Shown: piece after piece, positions 17,345-26,781 of the stretch
How the letters are laid out: each line of letters opens with the position of its first letter
Position numbering within the stretch: position 1 is the stretch's first letter
From: Fundidesulfovibrio agrisoli
Lineage (GTDB): Bacteria; Desulfobacterota; Desulfovibrionia; Desulfovibrionales; Desulfovibrionaceae
Length of the DNA stretch: 64,000 nucleotides
Direction: 5' to 3'
NCBI RefSeq assembly: GCF_022808715.1
Contig: NZ_JAKZKX010000002.1
Location: forward strand, 136,623 to 200,622
The notes under the pieces: generated by a model
What the model was told of the DNA's origin: nothing
Seen by the model: only the letters and a program-made list of their open reading frames with translations
Database searches by the model: none
Made by a program: the position numbers and the translations under genes

Positions 17345-18886
17345 CTAGGCCGCCTTCTTCCTCCGGGCGATCCTGCGCCACACGAAGCCGGTGAGCAGCT
17401 TCGCCTCCTCCACGCGCAACAGGGAGGCCAGCAGCAGGTAGGCCACTGCCCAGAAGGCTATCATGGCCAGGGCGGCGTACTTGCCCACGGGCGTGAGCCA
17501 GGCCCCCAGGCCGATGAGCAGGCTCAAGGCGGCGCTCAGGGCCACGCCGCGCCCCATCCGGGCCCAATCCCCCAGGTGGGTGCGCAGGGCGCGCCAGAGC
17601 AGCCAGACGTTGAGCCAGGAGGAGAGCGACGTGGCCAGCGCCAGCCCGGTGTGGGCCATGGGGAACATCAAGGCCGCGGCCAGGCCGATGTTCGCCGCCA
17701 CGCTGATGACCCCGGCGCGAACCGGGGTCCTGGTGTCGTGAAGGGCGTAGAAGGCCGAGACCAGGGGCCGCACGCAGGCGAAGGCTGGCAGGCCCACGCA
17801 GTAGGCCACCAGGGCCTGGGAGGTGGCCTGCGCGGCCTCGGGCGTGAAGGCGCCGCGCCCGAAGAGCACGTCCACCAGGGGCACGGCCAGGGCCATGAGC
17901 CCGGCCGTGGCGGGCAGGCAGATGAAGAGCGTCAGGCGCAGGGAGGCGTTGAGGGTGCGGGTGAACTCGCCGTCCTCCCGCGTCGCCGCCAGGCGGGAGA
18001 GGCTCGGAAGCGCGACGGTGCCCACGGCAACCCCGAACACGCCCAGGGGGAACTGCACCAGCCTGTCGGCGTAATAGAGCGCCGAGATGGAGCCCGCCGC
18101 CAGAAACGAGGCCAGCAGCGTGCCCACCACGATGTTGAGCTGGTAGATGGCCGCGCCGAACACCGTGGGCAGCATCAGCCTGCCCATGCGCACCACGCCC
18201 GCGTCCTTCAGGGACCACGGCCCGAACCAGCGGAACCCGAAGCGCCGAAGCGTCGGCACCTGCAGGTATATCTGGCCGAAGCCGCCCAGGATCACGGACC
18301 AGGCCAGGGCCGTGGGCACGTCCAGCCCGAAGAGCCAGGCCACGCCCGCGCCCGCGATGATGAAGGTGTTGAGTTCGCTGGTGGCCAGGGCCGGGGTGAG
18401 AAAATGGCCCATGGAGTTGAGCGCGCCCATGCACAGGGCCACCACGGAAATCTGGATGATGTAGGGGAAGACGATGCGCACCAGGTGGACGGTCATCTCC
18501 ATCTGGTCCGGGTTGTTCGCGAACCCCGGGGCGATGAGCATGGTCAGCGGCCGGGCGAAGACAATGGCCAGCACCGAGACCACGCCAAGGATCATGAGCA
18601 GCCAGACCAGGGCCGAGCGCGTCATGGTGAAGGCGGCCTCGTCGCCCTCCTCACCGCGCAGCCGGGAGAACACAGGCACGAAGGCCATGGTCATGGAGCC
18701 CTCGGCGAAGAGCCTGCGCAGGGTGTTGGGCAGCCGGTAGGCCACGTAGAAGGCGTCGGCGGCCGGACCGGCCCCGAGGACATAGGCCACGATGACGTCG
18801 CGGAAGAAGCCCAGCACCCGGGAGAGCAGCGTGGCTCCCCCGACGATGCCCGCGTCGCGCGCAATCTGTTTGACGTGTTCCGACAT
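17345..18886 (-). CDS. murJ: Lipid II flippase MurJ
   Basis: This is a 513-residue multispanning protein with about 14 hydrophobic segments. The N-terminal sequence contains ATLLSRVLGFFRDVIVAYVLG and YRLPNTLRRLFAEGSMTMAFVPVF, both hallmarks of MurJ/MviN. It flips undecaprenyl-linked peptidoglycan precursor across the inner membrane. ATG at 18886 preceded by AAGGTG is preferred to an upstream in-frame GTG at 18898. It precedes the trmN6-like gene. Confidence 0.93.
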   Translation of the reverse strand: MSEHVKQIARDAGIVGGATLLSRVLGFFRDVIVAYVLGAGPAADAFYVAYRLPNTLRRLFAEGSMTMAFVPVFSRLRGEEGDEAAFTMTRSALVWLLMILGVVSVLAIVFARPLTMLIAPGFANNPDQMEMTVHLVRIVFPYIIQISVVALCMGALNSMGHFLTPALATSELNTFIIAGAGVAWLFGLDVPTALAWSVILGGFGQIYLQVPTLRRFGFRWFGPWSLKDAGVVRMGRLMLPTVFGAAIYQLNIVVGTLLASFLAAGSISALYYADRLVQFPLGVFGVAVGTVALPSLSRLAATREDGEFTRTLNASLRLTLFICLPATAGLMALAVPLVDVLFGRGAFTPEAAQATSQALVAYCVGLPAFACVRPLVSAFYALHDTRTPVRAGVISVAANIGLAAALMFPMAHTGLALATSLSSWLNVWLLWRALRTHLGDWARMGRGVALSAALSLLIGLGAWLTPVGKYAALAMIAFWAVAYLLLASLLRVEEAKLLTGFVWRRIARRKKAA

Positions 18887-18936
18887 GGCGGGCCGCACCT
18901 TAGGCCAATCGCGCGGAGGCGTCTACGCTCCGGGGA

Positions 18937-20409
18937 TCACCAGAAAATCTTTCTGAAACGCTCGAACAGGCCCTCTTCCGCGGCCTCCTCCCGGCTCCCC
19001 AGGTCCTTCCGGTTGGCCTGCTCGCGCGCCTTGAAGATGCGGGTGATGTTGTCCATGAGGGACTGGTTGTGTTCGAGCACCGTGCGGAAGGCCTCGCGGT
19101 CGATCTCGAGACAGGTGGTGTTCTGCGTGGCCACCACGTCGGCGCTCCTGGGCTCCCCGGTGAGCAAGGCCATCTCGCCGAACATGTCGCCGGGGCCCAG
19201 CGTGGCCAGCTCCTTCTCGCCCACCCGCACGGATACGCCCCCGTCCGCGATGATGAACATGGTCGTGCCGCTCTGGCCCCTGGTCACGATGGAGGACCCG
19301 GGCAGATAGGCGCGCATGCCCGCGAACTCCGCCAGCAGTTCGAGCTCCCGGTTGTGCATCCCCGCGAAGAGCCCGGACCCGCCAAGGAGCTTCACCACGT
19401 CCGCCGGGGGATGGGGGCAGGGCCGTTCCTGCTCCTTGAGCATCACGCGCCGGGGGGCCGGGAACTCGATGCCCAGCTTGCGGAACTCGTACCAGGTCCC
19501 GGCCAGCACTTCGCTGCGGGCGGCCACGGTGTCCTCGAAGCCGGTGGCGTAAAAGGTGGCCCGGAAGAGCATGTGGTCCTGCCCTATCTCGATCAGGCGC
19601 ACGCGGGGGGCGGGCAGCGGGGCCACCAGGCGGGAGCGGCGCAGCACGTCCTCCAGGGCGCTCATGACCTTCACCGGCGGCGCGTGCAGCGGCGCGGGCA
19701 GGTTGACCACCACGCTCACCTGCGGAATCGGCTGGGAGATGTTCTGCAGCCGCTCCTTGGCGATGGCGTTGTTGGGGATGAGCACCTGGTTCTGCGTGAA
19801 GGTGACCAGCTTGGTGTAGCGCCAGGTGATTTCCGCCACCTGGCCCTCCTGGTCGCCCACCTTGATCCAGTCGCCCACCTGGAAGGGCTTCTCGGTCTGG
19901 ATGAGCAGGCCCGAGAACAGGCTGCCGATGGTGTCCTGCATGGAGAGGCCGACAACGGCGGTGAGGATGGCCGAAGAGGTCATCAGCGAGCCCACGTCCA
20001 CGCCGAGGATGCCGTGCAGCCCGAGCCCCGCCAGGGCCAGCATGCCCATGAAGGAAATCAGGGAAAGCAGTATCTTGTTGGCCGGGCGGCCCTTGATGCG
20101 GGCCATGTACATGCCCCCGTACACGTCGTGCAGGAAGGCCCGGAAGGCCAGCCAGGCCAGCAGCACGTACAGGGCGTAGGCCGGGGCCTGGAACAGGCCC
20201 ATGAACACGCGGGATTCCAGCAGGCGCAGCGCGCCCAGGGCCGCCAGCCACTTGCCGAAGGCCAGCGCCCCGGCGGCGCCCTTGTCGCTGTAGCGCAGTT
20301 GCAGCAGGTGCATGGCCACGGAGAGGGCGGCGAGCGCGGCGATGGCCGCCAGCACGGTGTAGGAGGCGTGCGAGATGGCGTCCATGGCCTGCATCAGCGG
20401 ATATTCCAT
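18937..20409 (-). CDS. MscS-family mechanosensitive channel with C-terminal cyclic-nucleotide-binding domain
   Basis: This is a 490-residue protein. Four hydrophobic segments precede the MscS pore and beta domain (SSAILTAVVGLSMQDTIGSLFSGLLI, FQVGDWIKVG, NNAIAKERLQN). The last about 140 residues form a cNMP-binding beta-roll (LFAGMHNRELELLAEFAG, then GDMFGEMALLTGEPRSADV). Such fusions gate ion flow by ligand as well as tension. The chosen ATG begins MEYPLMQAMD; an upstream in-frame start would add a polar tail overlapping tatD. It is divergent from tatD. Confidence 0.88.
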   Translation of the reverse strand: MEYPLMQAMDAISHASYTVLAAIAALAALSVAMHLLQLRYSDKGAAGALAFGKWLAALGALRLLESRVFMGLFQAPAYALYVLLAWLAFRAFLHDVYGGMYMARIKGRPANKILLSLISFMGMLALAGLGLHGILGVDVGSLMTSSAILTAVVGLSMQDTIGSLFSGLLIQTEKPFQVGDWIKVGDQEGQVAEITWRYTKLVTFTQNQVLIPNNAIAKERLQNISQPIPQVSVVVNLPAPLHAPPVKVMSALEDVLRRSRLVAPLPAPRVRLIEIGQDHMLFRATFYATGFEDTVAARSEVLAGTWYEFRKLGIEFPAPRRVMLKEQERPCPHPPADVVKLLGGSGLFAGMHNRELELLAEFAGMRAYLPGSSIVTRGQSGTTMFIIADGGVSVRVGEKELATLGPGDMFGEMALLTGEPRSADVVATQNTTCLEIDREAFRTVLEHNQSLMDNITRIFKAREQANRKDLGSREEAAEEGLFERFRKIFW

Positions 20410-20489
20410 GGCGCGCACTCTATCCGGCTGTTGCAGCAAGGCAATGATTTTTTCTTGCCCGCCGTCCGCCGCTGCGTTACCGCCCCCTG

Positions 20490-21329
20490 GTGTCAAAAAG
20501 CAAAGCCAACCGCCCCCTGCCCGAATCCCTGGGCCTGCCGTGCGTCGGCGTGGAGACCCACGCCCACCTGGACTACAAGCGCCTCGACCCGCAGGAGCTG
20601 CCCCTTGTGCTCGCCCGCGCCCGCAAGGCCGGCGTCGACCTGATCGGGAACGTGTTCCTGGGCGTGGAGGCCTACGCCGCCAACGCCCCGCTGATGCGCG
20701 ACCACCCCGAAATCTTCTTCCTGCTGGGCGTGCACCCCAACGACGCAGCCGAATCCGACGTGGCCCGCGTGTCGGACATGGCCGCCCTCTTCGCGGCCGA
20801 CCCCAACCTCAAGGCCCTGGGCGAGATCGGACTGGATTACTACTGGAAGGACACCCCGCCCGAATTGCAGAAGCGCCTTTTCCGCGAGCAGCTTGCCCTG
20901 GCGCGGGAGATCGGCGTGCCCGTGGCCATCCACAGCCGCGACGCCGCCGAGGACACCCTGGCCGTGCTGGACGACTCCGGCATGGAGGGCGAGCGTGTGC
21001 TCTGGCATTGCTTCGGGGCCGGGCCGGAACTGGCCGCCGAGCTCTTACGGCGCGGCTACACCATCTCCATCCCAGGGCCGGTGACGTACTCCAGGAACGA
21101 GGAGCTGCGCAGGGCCGTGGCCGGGATCGATCTCTCGCGCATGGTGCTGGAGTCCGACGCGCCGTTCCTTACGCCCGAGCCCTACCGGGGCCGCCCCAAC
21201 GAACCGGCCTACACCGTGTTCACGGCACAGGAAGTGGCGCGGATCAAGGGGCTGGACACGGAACAGGTCTGGCGCGCCACAGGGGACAACGCCCGCAGGT
21301 TCTACGGATTGCCGCAAGCAGGGGAATGA
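20490..21329 (+). CDS. tatD: TatD-family metal-dependent DNase/hydrolase
   Basis: This is a 279-residue TIM-barrel amidohydrolase. Metal-site motifs are ETHAHLD near residue 22, LGEIGLDYYW with the bridging Glu near 111, AIHSRDA near 147, WHCFGAG near 173 and ESDAPFLTPEPYRGRPNEP at the end. TatD proteins show 3'-5' exonuclease and related hydrolase activity in the cytoplasm. It starts with GTG, 80 bases from the divergent channel gene. It is followed at once by the AT-rich islet. Confidence 0.9.
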   Translation: MSKSKANRPLPESLGLPCVGVETHAHLDYKRLDPQELPLVLARARKAGVDLIGNVFLGVEAYAANAPLMRDHPEIFFLLGVHPNDAAESDVARVSDMAALFAADPNLKALGEIGLDYYWKDTPPELQKRLFREQLALAREIGVPVAIHSRDAAEDTLAVLDDSGMEGERVLWHCFGAGPELAAELLRRGYTISIPGPVTYSRNEELRRAVAGIDLSRMVLESDAPFLTPEPYRGRPNEPAYTVFTAQEVARIKGLDTEQVWRATGDNARRFYGLPQAGE

Positions 21330-21359
21330 CTCCTTTTAGAATTCATCACTCCATGCAAA

Positions 21360-22007
21360 TTATTCTACCCACATATTCGGCATTCTTTCTCCGGCTAGCC
21401 AGCGTTCGTAGGTCAGCATCTTATCCCAGGCTTCCTGACTAGACATTCGCCGTATTTTTAGATCAAATTTGTTAAAGAGATCCACGACCCACTCATACTC
21501 GGCATTGAAAGTATGGCGAACCTTGCCAGGCACATCTTCAAACCCAAGATCATCTGGGACAAACAGTATTGTCCCCTCACCGTCATCTGAAAACGACACA
21601 TCCCTATATTCCTTGCCATCTGTCCATACAGCATGTCGCTCGCCTTCAATGTAATATGGACCATTATACCAAATACGATAGCCACACACCAAACTGCCTC
21701 CATGTTTCTCTATATATTTTTCGACGTTCATGTCACAACAGCTCTGCCTACTCCATAGCTCCGGGTGGCAATCCAAGAACAACGGAGATTTGTTGCTGAG
21801 TTGCCTTGCAAACTGAACAACTTGCTCATTAATTTCGCCTGGTGTCGTCAATCCTTCAAGCAAAATTCTAGATATACGTTCGTATTCTTCTTGAGATCCC
21901 ATTTTCTTAACCCCGCTTGGTGACTGTTTATTTTGACATACACATTTTCTGGCAATGGCCTTGGCAATTCGCTGCTCCCGTGAACCTCTTTTTTTTGCCT
22001 CTCCCAT
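21360..22007 (-). CDS. Horizontally acquired hypothetical protein (MGEAKxRG N-terminus)
   Basis: This is a 215-residue protein encoded by AT-rich DNA. The N-terminus MGEAKKRGSREQRIAKAIA resembles a leader seen in several uncharacterised families, some with SEC-C zinc motifs. The middle section WYNGPYYIEGERHAVWTDG resembles small conserved proteins of unknown function. Cysteines occur at positions near 23, 25, 80 and 90. AGGAAGGGA four bases before the ATG strongly supports the start. No toxin, nuclease or defence domain could be recognised. Confidence 0.75.
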   Translation of the reverse strand: MGEAKKRGSREQRIAKAIARKCVCQNKQSPSGVKKMGSQEEYERISRILLEGLTTPGEINEQVVQFARQLSNKSPLFLDCHPELWSRQSCCDMNVEKYIEKHGGSLVCGYRIWYNGPYYIEGERHAVWTDGKEYRDVSFSDDGEGTILFVPDDLGFEDVPGKVRHTFNAEYEWVVDLFNKFDLKIRRMSSQEAWDKMLTYERWLAGERMPNMWVE

Positions 22008-22111
22008 ACTTTCCCTTCCTGATTACAATTCGAACAATAATTGCCCCCAAGAACGAATGCGGCGATATCGTGCACAGATCCACACCAGTGCGCGCGACAC
22101 GAGTTTTTATT

Positions 22112-22139
22112 TTTATAGTCATAAACCAATATTAGACAA
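22112..22139 (-). promoter_or_regulatory. Promoter-like sequence for the islet gene
   Basis: Reading the minus strand, TTGTCT and TATAAA are separated by 16 bases, about 105 bases upstream of the ATG at 22007. The AT-rich background raises the chance of a random match. Confidence 0.4.
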
Positions 22140-22437
22140 CTAAAATTGAAACAAATCAAGTGATCTGATATGTAGCAGTGCAATTAAATACTGACAGCAT
22201 TGAAAATGACCCACTGAGAGCACACTGCGGTACACAGTTGGAAAGCAAGAACGATCGCGCAGCTTGAAGTAGTGACAACACTAATGGAGCAGCGATATGT
22301 GACGATTTGGACTGGCAGTGCTGGCCTACTTAAAGACTTACAGCTAGGGACAAGGCGAATATTACCATTGATGAAATCAAAATAGCAGTGGCCAGAATTC
22401 CCTTTGCCCGCCGGAGGCCCCTCCCCCATTCATCCCC

Positions 22438-23724
22438 TCACTTCCCTCCGCGCAGGGCCTCGATGGGGTCCATGGCGGCGGCGCTCCGGGCCGGTTTCAG
22501 CCCGAAGACCAGGGCGATGGCCATGGCCGAGGCCATGGCCAGCAGGAACAGCTTCATCGACAGCCTGATCTCCAGGAGCCCCAGCTTGGCCAGCAGCTGC
22601 CCCATGCCGATGCCCAGGGCCATGCCCGCCACGGCCCCTATCAGCGTCAGCCAGACCGCCTCGGACAGAAACTGCAGGGTTATGTCCAGCGAGGTGGCCC
22701 CCATGGCCTTGCGCAGCCCAATCTCCTCCTGCCGCTCGCTCACGGAGAGGAACAGCAGGTTGGCCAGCACGAAACCGCCCACGATCATGGCCGCACCCGC
22801 CGTGATGCCCAGGAAGACCATGATCCCTCCGGTTATCATGGTCAGGAACTTGAGCACCTCGCTGGCGGAGATCACCGAGAAGTCGTCCGGCATGTCGTCG
22901 CCCAGCTTGTGCAGGTGTCGCAGCAAGGATTTGAGGCTGGCCAGATGGTCCTCCATCAGCTCTGGCTCCAGGAACTTGACGCGAAGCCCCCGAAAATACT
23001 TGCGTTCCAGGTTGAAACGCTGAGTGAGCGTGGTGAGGGGCATGATGAGCCTGTCATCCACGGAGACGCCCCCGCCGCCCGGGGTGAAGCCCCGATAGGC
23101 CAGCCTGCCCACCACCTGCACGGGCAGGTCCCCAGCGAGGATGACCTTGCCGATGGGCGACTCGTCCCCGAAGAGTTCCCGCGCGGGCGCGTCGCCGATG
23201 AGGCATACCTTGGCCGAGCGGAGCACGTCCTCCTCGGTGATGTCGCGCCCCTCCACCAAAGGCCAGTTCCAGGCCTGGGCGTAATCCGCCGTGGTGCCCA
23301 CGATGAGCGGGGTGACCATGTTGCGGTTCTCGTAGCGCAGGGTGACGGCCTGCTTGGCGCGCATGGGAGTGACCAGGTAGGCCCCGGGGAGGGAGCGCTC
23401 AATGGCCCGGGCGTCGTCCCAGGTGAGGGTCAGGGTGCGTTGGCCAACGGCGCGGTTCTCGATGTTGCCGCCGAAGATCAGCACCGCGTCCGGGCCGAAC
23501 CACTCCACGATCTCCAGGGCCTTGCGGCGAGCGCCGTCCACGGCCGCGATGATGATGGTCAGCGCGGCGATGCCCAAGGCCACGGCCAGAACCACGAAGG
23601 CCGAGCGCAGCTTGTAGGCCAAGAGCGCCCCCCAGGCCGCGCCCTGCGCGCGCAGGACGCTTCTGCCCAGGCGCAGGGCCTCAGGCGATGGTGCCGTCCT
23701 GAACCAGGACGCGGCGCTTGGCAT
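22438..23724 (-). CDS. MacB/FtsX-type ABC transporter permease
   Basis: This is a 428-residue permease. One N-terminal helix ([20 protein letters not shown]) is followed by a large periplasmic MacB-type domain, about 55-290. Three C-terminal helices follow, with the coupling motif [13 protein letters not shown] near residue 345. It overlaps the ATPase gene by 44 bases, forming a split MacB-like mechanotransmission ABC system for export of peptides, lipids or lipoproteins. The cognate adaptor could be the MacA-like protein encoded at 30636, but they are not contiguous. Confidence 0.88.
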   Translation of the reverse strand: MPSAASWFRTAPSPEALRLGRSVLRAQGAAWGALLAYKLRSAFVVLAVALGIAALTIIIAAVDGARRKALEIVEWFGPDAVLIFGGNIENRAVGQRTLTLTWDDARAIERSLPGAYLVTPMRAKQAVTLRYENRNMVTPLIVGTTADYAQAWNWPLVEGRDITEEDVLRSAKVCLIGDAPARELFGDESPIGKVILAGDLPVQVVGRLAYRGFTPGGGGVSVDDRLIMPLTTLTQRFNLERKYFRGLRVKFLEPELMEDHLASLKSLLRHLHKLGDDMPDDFSVISASEVLKFLTMITGGIMVFLGITAGAAMIVGGFVLANLLFLSVSERQEEIGLRKAMGATSLDITLQFLSEAVWLTLIGAVAGMALGIGMGQLLAKLGLLEIRLSMKLFLLAMASAMAIALVFGLKPARSAAAMDPIEALRGGK

Positions 23725-24355
23725 GGCTGGCTGTCTCCTCGTCGTGGGTGACCACGATGATGGTCTTGCCGTTGGCGTTCACCTCGGCGAAGAGGCTCAT
23801 GATCTCGGCGGAGGTTTTGGAGTCGAGCTGGCCAGTGGGCTCGTCGGCCAGGATCAGGTCCGGGTCGTTGAGCATGGCCCGGGCCAGGGCCACGCGCTGC
23901 TGCTGGCCGCCCGAAAGCTGTGAGGGCTTGTGGCGCATCCTGTCCGCCAGGCCCACCTGGGCCAGCAGGTGCTCGGCGCGCTGGCGCAGCTGGTGCTGCG
24001 GGGCCGGGCTGTAGAGCCCGGGCAGCAGCACGTTGTCCAGCGCCGTGGCGTAGGGGATCAGGTAGAAGCTCTGGAACACGAAGCCGATGGATTGGTTGCG
24101 CAGCCCGGAGAGCTCGTCGTCTGAGAGGCCCGAGACGTCGCGCCCGCGCAGGAGGTAGCGCCCGGCCGTGGGCCTGTCCAGCAGCCCGATGATGTGCAAA
24201 AGCGTTGACTTGCCGGAGCCGGACGGGCCTTGCAGCGCCACGAACTCGCCCGCCCCGATCTCGAGTGAGACGTCGCGCAGCACGGCGGTGGGCGTCTCCG
24301 CGATGCGGTACGTCTTGTCCACGTGCTCCAGACGGATGAGCGGGTCGCTTGGCAT
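23681..24355 (-). CDS. MacB/LolD-type ABC transporter ATPase
   Basis: This is a 224-residue ABC ATPase. It has Walker [10 protein letters not shown] near residues 40-48, Q-loop VFQSFYL, signature LSGGQQQR near 144 and Walker B LILADEP near 165, followed by [12 protein letters not shown] typical of the LolD/MacB subfamily. The ATG at 24355 gives the standard length; the longer upstream reading frame is Pro/Arg-rich and not conserved. It is coupled to the permease gene by overlap. Confidence 0.9.
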   Translation of the reverse strand: MPSDPLIRLEHVDKTYRIAETPTAVLRDVSLEIGAGEFVALQGPSGSGKSTLLHIIGLLDRPTAGRYLLRGRDVSGLSDDELSGLRNQSIGFVFQSFYLIPYATALDNVLLPGLYSPAPQHQLRQRAEHLLAQVGLADRMRHKPSQLSGGQQQRVALARAMLNDPDLILADEPTGQLDSKTSAEIMSLFAEVNANGKTIIVVTHDEETASHAKRRVLVQDGTIA

Positions 24356-24443
24356 GGCGGGGATAGTGCCAGATGGCGGCGGCGAGGTCGAGCCCCGTGG
24401 CCCCAAAGAGTTCGCGCCGGGGGAAGGCCCCCGGCGCGTGCGG

Positions 24444-25562
24444 TTATTTCTTGGGTTTGCCGTCCGGGCCGGCGGCTGGCTCGTCGGGCTTCGGGGCGGC
24501 TGGCTCGCCCTGCACCGGGGGGGCGGTGGCGGACGACTCAGAGGCGGCCTCTGCGACAGCCTCCGGAGCAGCTTCTGGGGCAGCTGCAGGGGTAGCCTCG
24601 CCGTGGGCGAGCTCGGCGGCGGTGTGGGCCTCAAGGTCGGCCTGGGCCACCTCGCGGACTGCGTCGGCTTCGGCGGCCGCCGCGTCGGGAGATTCAGGCG
24701 CGGGGGCGATTTCCGGCGCGGCCTCCGGCGCCTGTTCGGGCGCGGCCTCCACGGCGGGCACCTCGGCGCCCTGCTCCACGGCGGGTTGTTCCTCGGGCTG
24801 CTCCTCTGCCGGGGGCGTTGGGCGCTTGCCGAAGAAGTAGGCCACCCAGATGCCCACCTCGTAAAGGATGACCATGGGCGCGGCCATGAGGATCTGGTTC
24901 ACCACGTCCGGGGTGGGGGTCAGCACCGCGGCCACCACGAAGAAAACGACGATGGCCCAGCGGCGCTTGGCGCGCAACCACTTGTGGTCCACCACGCCGA
25001 AGCGCGCCAGGAAGAAGATGAACACCGGCATCTCGAAGATGATGCCGAATGCCAGCAGCAACCCCAGGCTGAAGGAATAGTACTCGGAGAGCCTGGGCAT
25101 CAGGGTGACCACTTCCGAGGCGTACTGCGCCAGGAACTGGAACCCGAACGGGAAGACGATGAAGTAGCCGAAGCAGGCCCCGGATACGAAGCACAGCGCG
25201 GTGAAGAAGGCCACGGGGATGGCCAGCTTGCGCTCCTCCTCGTAGAGGCCGGGGGCGATGAAGCTCCAGATCTGGTAGAAGATGTAGGGGCTGACGAGGA
25301 ACAGGCCCGCCACGAAGGATGCCTTCATGGAGATGAAGAAACCCTCGGTGAGGCTGGTGGTGATGAGCTCGCTCTTGGGGGGCAGCACCGACTTGAGCGG
25401 ATGCAGCAGCACCTCGAGAATGCGTTCGGCAAAGGCGAAGCACGCGGCGAAGCCGATGACCGCCGCGAATATGATCCTGATGAGCCGGGTGCGCAGCTCC
25501 TCCAGGTGGTCCAGCAGGCTCATTTCATGGCCCGGACCGTTCGCCTCGGGGATCGAGCTCAC
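24444..25562 (-). CDS. tatC: Sec-independent translocase TatC with long acidic C-terminal tail
   Basis: This is a 372-residue protein. Residues about 14-245 are TatC proper, with six helices, SLLDHLEELRTRL at the start and EGFFISMKASFVAGL. They are followed by about 125 residues rich in Ala, Pro and Glu, an unusual cytoplasmic extension. TatC is the receptor for twin-arginine signals such as that of the DUF1501 protein here. The GTG start overlaps the secF stop (GTGA); an internal ATG at residue 14 is an alternative. No tatA/tatB is nearby. Confidence 0.92.
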   Translation of the reverse strand: MSSIPEANGPGHEMSLLDHLEELRTRLIRIIFAAVIGFAACFAFAERILEVLLHPLKSVLPPKSELITTSLTEGFFISMKASFVAGLFLVSPYIFYQIWSFIAPGLYEEERKLAIPVAFFTALCFVSGACFGYFIVFPFGFQFLAQYASEVVTLMPRLSEYYSFSLGLLLAFGIIFEMPVFIFFLARFGVVDHKWLRAKRRWAIVVFFVVAAVLTPTPDVVNQILMAAPMVILYEVGIWVAYFFGKRPTPPAEEQPEEQPAVEQGAEVPAVEAAPEQAPEAAPEIAPAPESPDAAAAEADAVREVAQADLEAHTAAELAHGEATPAAAPEAAPEAVAEAASESSATAPPVQGEPAAPKPDEPAAGPDGKPKK

Positions 25563-26647
25563 GCCTTGCCGCCTTCAGCCGCGCCCTGCTCGTCCTGCTG
25601 GAAGGTGTCCAGGCCGGAGCCCAGGTCCACCAGGATGGGCGAGGCGACGAACACCGAGGAGTAGGTGCCGGTGACGATGCCGATGATCATGGCCAGGGCG
25701 AAGTCCTTGAGCACGGAGCCGCCGAACATGTACAGCGCGGTCACGGTGAAGAGCGTGATCAGCGAGGTGAGCATGGTGCGCGAGAGGGTCTGGTTCACGG
25801 CGTCGTTGATGACCTTCTCGAACGGCTCGCCCTTGGCCTGGCCCAGGCGCTCGCGGATGCGGTCGTAGACGATGATGGTGTCGTTGAGGGAGTAGCCCAG
25901 GATGGTCAGCAGGGCCGCCACGATGGTCAGGTCGAACTCGATGCCCAGGATGGAGAAGATGCCGATGGTGATGAACACGTCGTGCACGTCCGCCACCAGG
26001 GCGCCCAGGGCGTACTTGAGCTTGAGCGCCCAGCACAGCACCAGGGTCACGAGGATGGCCGCGATGATGAGGTAGCCGGTGGAGAGGCCGAAATGGCGCA
26101 GGGCCCACATGGCCGAAGTCAGGCCGGCGCCCATGAGCCCGGCGGCCATCCAGCGCTGCTCGAACCGGCCGGAGATGTACACCGCGATGATGACCACCGC
26201 GTAGAAGATGGCGTTGAGCGCGCCGGCGCGCAGATCCTCGCCGACCTTGGGGCCGACGACCTCCACGCGCTGCACCTCGAAGGCGCCGTCGCCCAGCTCG
26301 GCCTTGAGGGCCTTGTCCACCTTGGAGCGCACTTCCTCGAGGGGTTCGCCCTTCTCCGCGGCGCTGATGAGGAAGGAGTTGTCCTTCTCCTGGCCGAGGC
26401 GCTGCACGGTCAGGTGGGGCAGTCCGGCGGCGTCCAGAGGCTTCTGGATGTCGGCGGCGGTGACGGCCTTGGCGAACTTGAGCTGCACGGTCATGCCGCC
26501 CGCGAAGTCGACGCCGTACTTCGGCCCGCCCCTGGCCACGAGCGAAACGACGCCCGCAAGCACCAGCAGCAGGGAAATAACGTAGGCGTAGCGGCGGTAA
26601 CCGAGAAAATTGAAATTGATGTTCGGCTTGATCAGCTCAAGTCCCAT
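25559..26647 (-). CDS. secF: Protein translocase subunit SecF
   Basis: This is a 362-residue protein. The N-terminal helix is followed by YGVDFAGGMTVQLKF, a periplasmic domain, then five helices with DVHDVFITIG, GYSLNDTIIVYDRIRE and the NQTLSRTMLTS segment. All are diagnostic for SecF, which with SecD uses the proton gradient to complete Sec export. GGGGGAT six bases before the ATG supports the start. secD, normally directly upstream, is not here; an unrelated small gene lies 134 bases upstream instead. Confidence 0.93.
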   Translation of the reverse strand: MGLELIKPNINFNFLGYRRYAYVISLLLVLAGVVSLVARGGPKYGVDFAGGMTVQLKFAKAVTAADIQKPLDAAGLPHLTVQRLGQEKDNSFLISAAEKGEPLEEVRSKVDKALKAELGDGAFEVQRVEVVGPKVGEDLRAGALNAIFYAVVIIAVYISGRFEQRWMAAGLMGAGLTSAMWALRHFGLSTGYLIIAAILVTLVLCWALKLKYALGALVADVHDVFITIGIFSILGIEFDLTIVAALLTILGYSLNDTIIVYDRIRERLGQAKGEPFEKVINDAVNQTLSRTMLTSLITLFTVTALYMFGGSVLKDFALAMIIGIVTGTYSSVFVASPILVDLGSGLDTFQQDEQGAAEGGKA

Positions 26648-26781
26648 GAGGATCCCCCAAAGCGGAAATGGCGCCGGAAGTGGCGTAAGCAGAATGAAAT
26701 CGGTCTTTTCTGGGGCAATGTCAAGTGGCCCGGGAGCGGGCGCAGCCGTGAGGAGGGGGAAAGCGGCGAGGGCGGGGCGCC

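Larger units (their letters stand above)
21330..22400. other. AT-rich foreign islet
   Basis: Base composition falls abruptly after tatD and rises again just before the ABC permease gene. The about 1.07 kb in between is conspicuously A/T rich, with codon use unlike every neighbour. It holds one convincing gene (21360-22007, minus). The stretch 22008-22437 has only a promoter-like sequence and no supported gene. No transposase, terminal repeat or tRNA was found at the edges. It is likely recently acquired. Confidence 0.75.

Noticed and set aside
21848-22183. A 111-codon minus-strand frame upstream of and overlapping the islet gene, with Cys pairs resembling a zinc ribbon
   Set aside because: It overlaps the well-supported gene start in another frame, lacks a ribosome-binding site and lies in AT-rich leader DNA; the cysteines are probably chance.
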